The notes under the pieces are model-generated. The model worked only from the letters and a program-made list of their open reading frames with translations, was not told where the DNA came from and did not search any database. 6,408 nt of DNA from Lachnospiraceae bacterium (GTDB lineage Bacteria > Bacillota_A > Clostridia > Lachnospirales > Lachnospiraceae), in contig JAGZJD010000102.1 in NCBI GenBank assembly GCA_018365895.1, positions 1 through 6,408 on the forward strand, in the 5' to 3' direction. Positions within the stretch are counted from its first letter, which is position 1, and each line of letters begins with the position of its first letter. Of the stretch, positions 4,161 through 6,408 are shown one piece after another. The position numbers and the translations under genes were made by a program.

Positions 4161-5147
4161 CTACGTTATCCTGCTGCCACTCTGTTTACTTCGTACAGAG
4201 ATATTATTATATTCAGATTCCATTTCTTTAAGTTCTGCATCAGACTCTTTTAGGATAGCGTCTAGTTCCTCTGCAACAGATTGTCTCCTGCTATTGTAAT
4301 AATTTCTTAGTGCTTCTTTCTCTGTCCGACTCGTCCATGTAGAAGAAAACTCTCTAATGCTTACATTGTGGTAACAGTTTCCAAGGTAGTCATGGAAATA
4401 CTTTTTATATGTACTATTCTTCGATCTCAGTCTTCTCTTGGCTTTAGAATCAAGATCACAAACTTTTGAATATCCTATCCCAAGTGTACGGCCAGCATCT
4501 GCCCTAGTCATATTTTCTTTATACTGTAGCTTGATTATCTTACTCTCTTGCTCTCCCAGTTTATCAACAGAACTCCACAAATCTTTTTGCATGGCTTCAT
4601 GATCTAGCTTTCTTTCAATATCCTCGCTGTAACATTCTTCGCTTTGTATGCAATCGCCTAGTGTTATCTCTCCGGAATCATCAATAGGGTTATCCATACT
4701 GCTTGTATTGCCCGAATACAGCGCTTTTTTGATGCTGTCATATTCTTTATCGTTTACATTCAAAAACTGCTTCATTTCGTCATCTGTAGGCTTTCTGTTG
4801 TACTCTTTGTAGAACTTCGCATATATTCTTTTGTACTTAAACAAATAGCTACTAGCATTGAATGGAAGTGGTATAGAACGGCTATTATTTGCGCATCTTT
4901 CAAATTGTCTCTGCAAATAGAATTTTGCATAGCCTAAAAAGCTCATGCCTTGCTCATGATCGTAGCCGTCTACCGCATTGCAGAACGCAATATAGCTTTC
5001 TTGTTCCAAGTCCTCTAACTCTGCACTGGAACTATATCTCTTAGCAATAGATATTATAAAGCCCTTATTCTGTTTCCATAGTTGCAACATATTCTCTGCA
5101 ACATCCTCTCCGGCTTTAATCCGTAGTACTAATTGTTCGTTATCCAT
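4161..5147 (-). CDS. Sigma-70 family RNA polymerase sigma factor with extra C-terminal tail, 328 aa
   Basis: Domains follow the full group order. Region 2 is at about 25-85 (DLEQESYIAFCNAVDGYDHE, then GMSFLGYAKFYLQRQFER, where the -10-recognising helix lies). Region 3 is at about 93-150 (SIPLP, then EYNRKPTDDEMKQFLNV), with the linker MDNPIDDSGEITLGDCI. Region 4 is at about 185-243 (LGEQESKIIKLQYKENMTRA, then the helix-turn-helix to SKAKRRLRSK). Region 1.1 is absent. Residues 244-328 are a tail with no match I can name, ending in a charged predicted helix (AEELDAILKESDAELKEMES). The ATG at 5147 is preceded by AAAGGAAAG at a slightly long distance. It lies 130 bases after the DnaC-like gene with a hairpin between, and is probably in the same transcript. 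Inferred role: redirecting host RNA polymerase to element promoters. Targets are not visible here. Confidence 0.88.
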   Translation of the reverse strand: MDNEQLVLRIKAGEDVAENMLQLWKQNKGFIISIAKRYSSSAELEDLEQESYIAFCNAVDGYDHEQGMSFLGYAKFYLQRQFERCANNSRSIPLPFNASSYLFKYKRIYAKFYKEYNRKPTDDEMKQFLNVNDKEYDSIKKALYSGNTSSMDNPIDDSGEITLGDCIQSEECYSEDIERKLDHEAMQKDLWSSVDKLGEQESKIIKLQYKENMTRADAGRTLGIGYSKVCDLDSKAKRRLRSKNSTYKKYFHDYLGNCYHNVSIREFSSTWTSRTEKEALRNYYNSRRQSVAEELDAILKESDAELKEMESEYNNISVRSKQSGSRIT

Positions 5148-5197
5148 ATCAAAAGGCTTTCCTTTCTCAGTAAGATATTTTCATAGTGACAGTATGA

Positions 5198-5234
5198 AGG
5201 GCACAACATACACCATTACCGGAAGCTATGCCCT
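5198..5234 (-). repeat. Intergenic RNA hairpin between the DnaC-like and sigma-like genes
   Basis: In the sense transcript AGGGCATAGC (5234-5225) pairs with GTTGTGCCCT (5207-5198) over 10 bp, with two G.U pairs that would be mismatches on the other strand, around a 17-nt loop containing TTCCGG. There is no T run. It resembles the AGGGCAT and CCGGAA hairpins of spacers A-C, about 3 kb away in a different operon. It may set the ratio of loader to sigma factor by mRNA processing or stability. Confidence 0.55.
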
Positions 5235-5277
5235 AGCACCTGCTGCATACAATGTTTTTTAACTTCTTCCTCTGATA

Positions 5278-6102
5278 TTATTTAAAAATCTGCTCCATTT
5301 CCTTTGAATCTATACCGTCAATAAACTTTTTAACCTCTGAGTAAGAATTTTGTCTGCGTATAGATACATTCGGAATTGATATTGGTATGCATCGTTCTAA
5401 TCTGCTTATTGTTGTGTCATCTTCTTTTAATTCCTCAATCGGAAAATTACTTGTAAATATTGTTGGATAATGATTGACATATCTCCAGTTGACAAGATTG
5501 TAAATAATTTTTTGCGTCCAATTATCTCTACCCGTGCTTTCCGCTCCTATATCATCAAGAATCAAAAGCATACAGTTTTTCATTGCTTCGACTTCTTCCA
5601 TTTTTTTTGAAGAATACATTTCGATACATTCTTGTGAATTAACATATTTGCAACTAATACCATAACGTCTCATAATTTCATTTGCTAAGATACACGCGAG
5701 CATTGTCTTTCCCGTTCCTTTTTCTTTTGAAAATATGTATAAGCTTCTTCCGGTTATTTTGTAAGCAGTATTAAAATTTATTATAAAATCGTTTACTATC
5801 TTCTTTTGCAAGTTTGTATTCTCGCCATATAAAGAAAAATCAAAATCTTTCGGATATTTACTTTTATACTCAACAGGTATTCTGCTAAGGCTTTTTCTTC
5901 GTTCTTCTTCACACTGCGTGATCATACCGTTATTAAAGAAAAAATCTTGCGTTTTCCCATAATTCGGTACATCTATTTCTGCAAGTGTGCCTTTTTGCCT
6001 ATCATCTTCATATTCGCTAACCCTCACAACTTTGCCTTGTATATTTCCTATAGTAGTCGCTAGCTGAACATCCAAGCCCACAGTTATTTGCATTTGTTCC
6101 AT
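5278..6102 (-). CDS. DnaC/IstB-like AAA+ ATPase, probable helicase loader, 274 aa
   Basis: Counting from ATG at 6102, the P-loop is SKEKGTGKT (125-133), Walker B LLILDD (179-184), sensor 1 TSN (217-219) and SRLER (233-237), the usual arginine/sensor segment of DnaC-type loaders. RIPVEYKSKYPKDFDF (about 75-90) matches the connector that precedes the AAA+ core in this family. The first P-loop glycine is Lys here. The N-terminal 65 residues (QITVGLDVQLATTIGNIQGK onward) look beta-rich and lack the Cys cluster of many phage and bacterial DnaC proteins. Role by family: loading the host replicative helicase with the adjacent initiator. AGGAG lies 9 bases before ATG 6102; the in-frame ATG at 6111 touches it and is rejected. 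The gene overlaps the upstream one by 86 bases, an unusually long overlap. Confidence 0.88.
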   Translation of the reverse strand: MEQMQITVGLDVQLATTIGNIQGKVVRVSEYEDDRQKGTLAEIDVPNYGKTQDFFFNNGMITQCEEERRKSLSRIPVEYKSKYPKDFDFSLYGENTNLQKKIVNDFIINFNTAYKITGRSLYIFSKEKGTGKTMLACILANEIMRRYGISCKYVNSQECIEMYSSKKMEEVEAMKNCMLLILDDIGAESTGRDNWTQKIIYNLVNWRYVNHYPTIFTSNFPIEELKEDDTTISRLERCIPISIPNVSIRRQNSYSEVKKFIDGIDSKEMEQIFK

Positions 6103-6408
6103 TTCTCTCATCTCCTATTTTTTTATTATCGTAATTTCCGTCAAGAATCTTTGCAAGGTTACTGTCTTTCATTATCCAGTCAAAGTTCGCTTGCCAGTTA
6201 CGGTCATTCTTGCCTTTTAAGAAGTCGCTGGCTTCTGCTTTTCGAAAGACTTCTTCCAAATCTTCCATGCTGTAATAATTAAGACGTGCCTTGATTGCTT
6301 TTTTTCTTGCATCAGATAAGACTTTTACCTTTGGATAAGACGGACAGAGGGAGTGATAGGCGTTCAAAACGCCGTTATAGTCTATATTCTCTTTATTCTT
6401 ACCTATAC
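6017..6408 (-). CDS. Phage-type replication initiator/replisome organiser, C-terminal part
   Basis: The frame is open to the right edge, so the 5' end is missing; the TTG at 6367 is internal. The visible part reads DYNGVLNAYHSLCPSYPKVK, then LSDARKKAIKARL, KAEASDFLKGKNDRNWQANF and DWIMKDSNLAKILDGNYDNK. This is the characteristic C-terminal domain of replication proteins in temperate phages of Firmicutes, usually ending close to GNYDN(K). Here the frame continues 33 residues past NKK into the DnaC-like gene, with a tail of odd composition (Cys, Asn, Gly, Ser). A run of seven A (6124-6118) precedes an out-of-frame TAG (6117-6115) fused to the AGGAG of the next gene. With one A fewer the protein would stop right there. 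This suggests an indel, a sequencing error in the homopolymer, or slippage. Role by family: origin recognition and recruitment of the loader. Confidence 0.82.
   Translation of the reverse strand, partial: IGKNKENIDYNGVLNAYHSLCPSYPKVKVLSDARKKAIKARLNYYSMEDLEEVFRKAEASDFLKGKNDRNWQANFDWIMKDSNLAKILDGNYDNKKIGDERNGTNANNCGLGCSASDYYRKYTRQSCEG

Noticed and set aside
6088..6282. Plus-strand 64-codon frame
   Set aside because: Antisense to the initiator gene, with no ribosome-binding site or family features.
1..6408. tRNA, rRNA, CRISPR array, insertion sequence or attachment-site core
   Set aside because: No cloverleaf, regularly spaced repeat, transposase or tRNA-end duplication is visible. An attachment site would be expected beyond the 3' end of the integrase, outside the window.

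Overview
The window looks like part of an integrated mobile element (temperate phage, phage-like island or integrative element) in a low-GC Firmicute, most likely a gut Clostridia/Lachnospiraceae-type host. The grounds are AT-rich sequence, strong AGGAG/AAAGGAG ribosome-binding sites, and the gene set: a tyrosine integrase, an Arc-type ribbon-helix-helix regulator, a C-terminal J-domain accessory protein, a phage-style replication protein, a DnaC-like helicase loader and an element-borne sigma-70 family factor. No capsid, tail, relaxase or conjugation gene lies in the window, so phage, island and ICE cannot be separated.

Layout, right to left, because almost everything is read from the minus strand. 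(1) 6408-5278: the C-terminal part of a replication initiator/replisome organiser (5' end off the window), overlapped by a DnaC/IstB-like AAA+ ATPase. (2) 5147-4161: a sigma-70-family factor with regions 2, 3 and 4 and an unexplained tail of about 85 residues. (3) 4160-3526: about 635 bases with no convincing gene, holding several inverted repeats, one good plus-strand terminator and G/C-rich blocks; a candidate origin, oriT or structured RNA. (4) 3525-3322: the only convincing plus-strand gene, an Arc-like regulator. (5) 3321-3126: a compact divergent control region with three copies of a 12-bp operator-like dyad (TATGKRCACATA). One sits in the spacer of the leftward promoter and one on the -35 of the rightward promoter. 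(6) 2952-869: an accessory operon of a 109-aa protein, a 68-aa helical protein, a 32-aa predicted membrane peptide, a 116-aa acidic protein and the 275-aa J-domain protein. Long spacers between these genes carry hairpins with recurring GGGCAT and CCGGAAC words. (7) 868-580: a gene-poor stretch with hairpins on both strands and a possible short plus-strand RNA. (8) 579-1: the N-terminal 193 codons of the integrase, running off the left edge.

Inferred working picture: the Arc-like protein probably represses itself and the leftward accessory operon. The initiator and DnaC-like ATPase would load the host replicative helicase at an element origin. The sigma-like protein may direct host RNA polymerase to promoters lying outside the window. 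None of this is tested here; the family calls rest on recognisable motifs and the regulatory calls on sequence pattern only.
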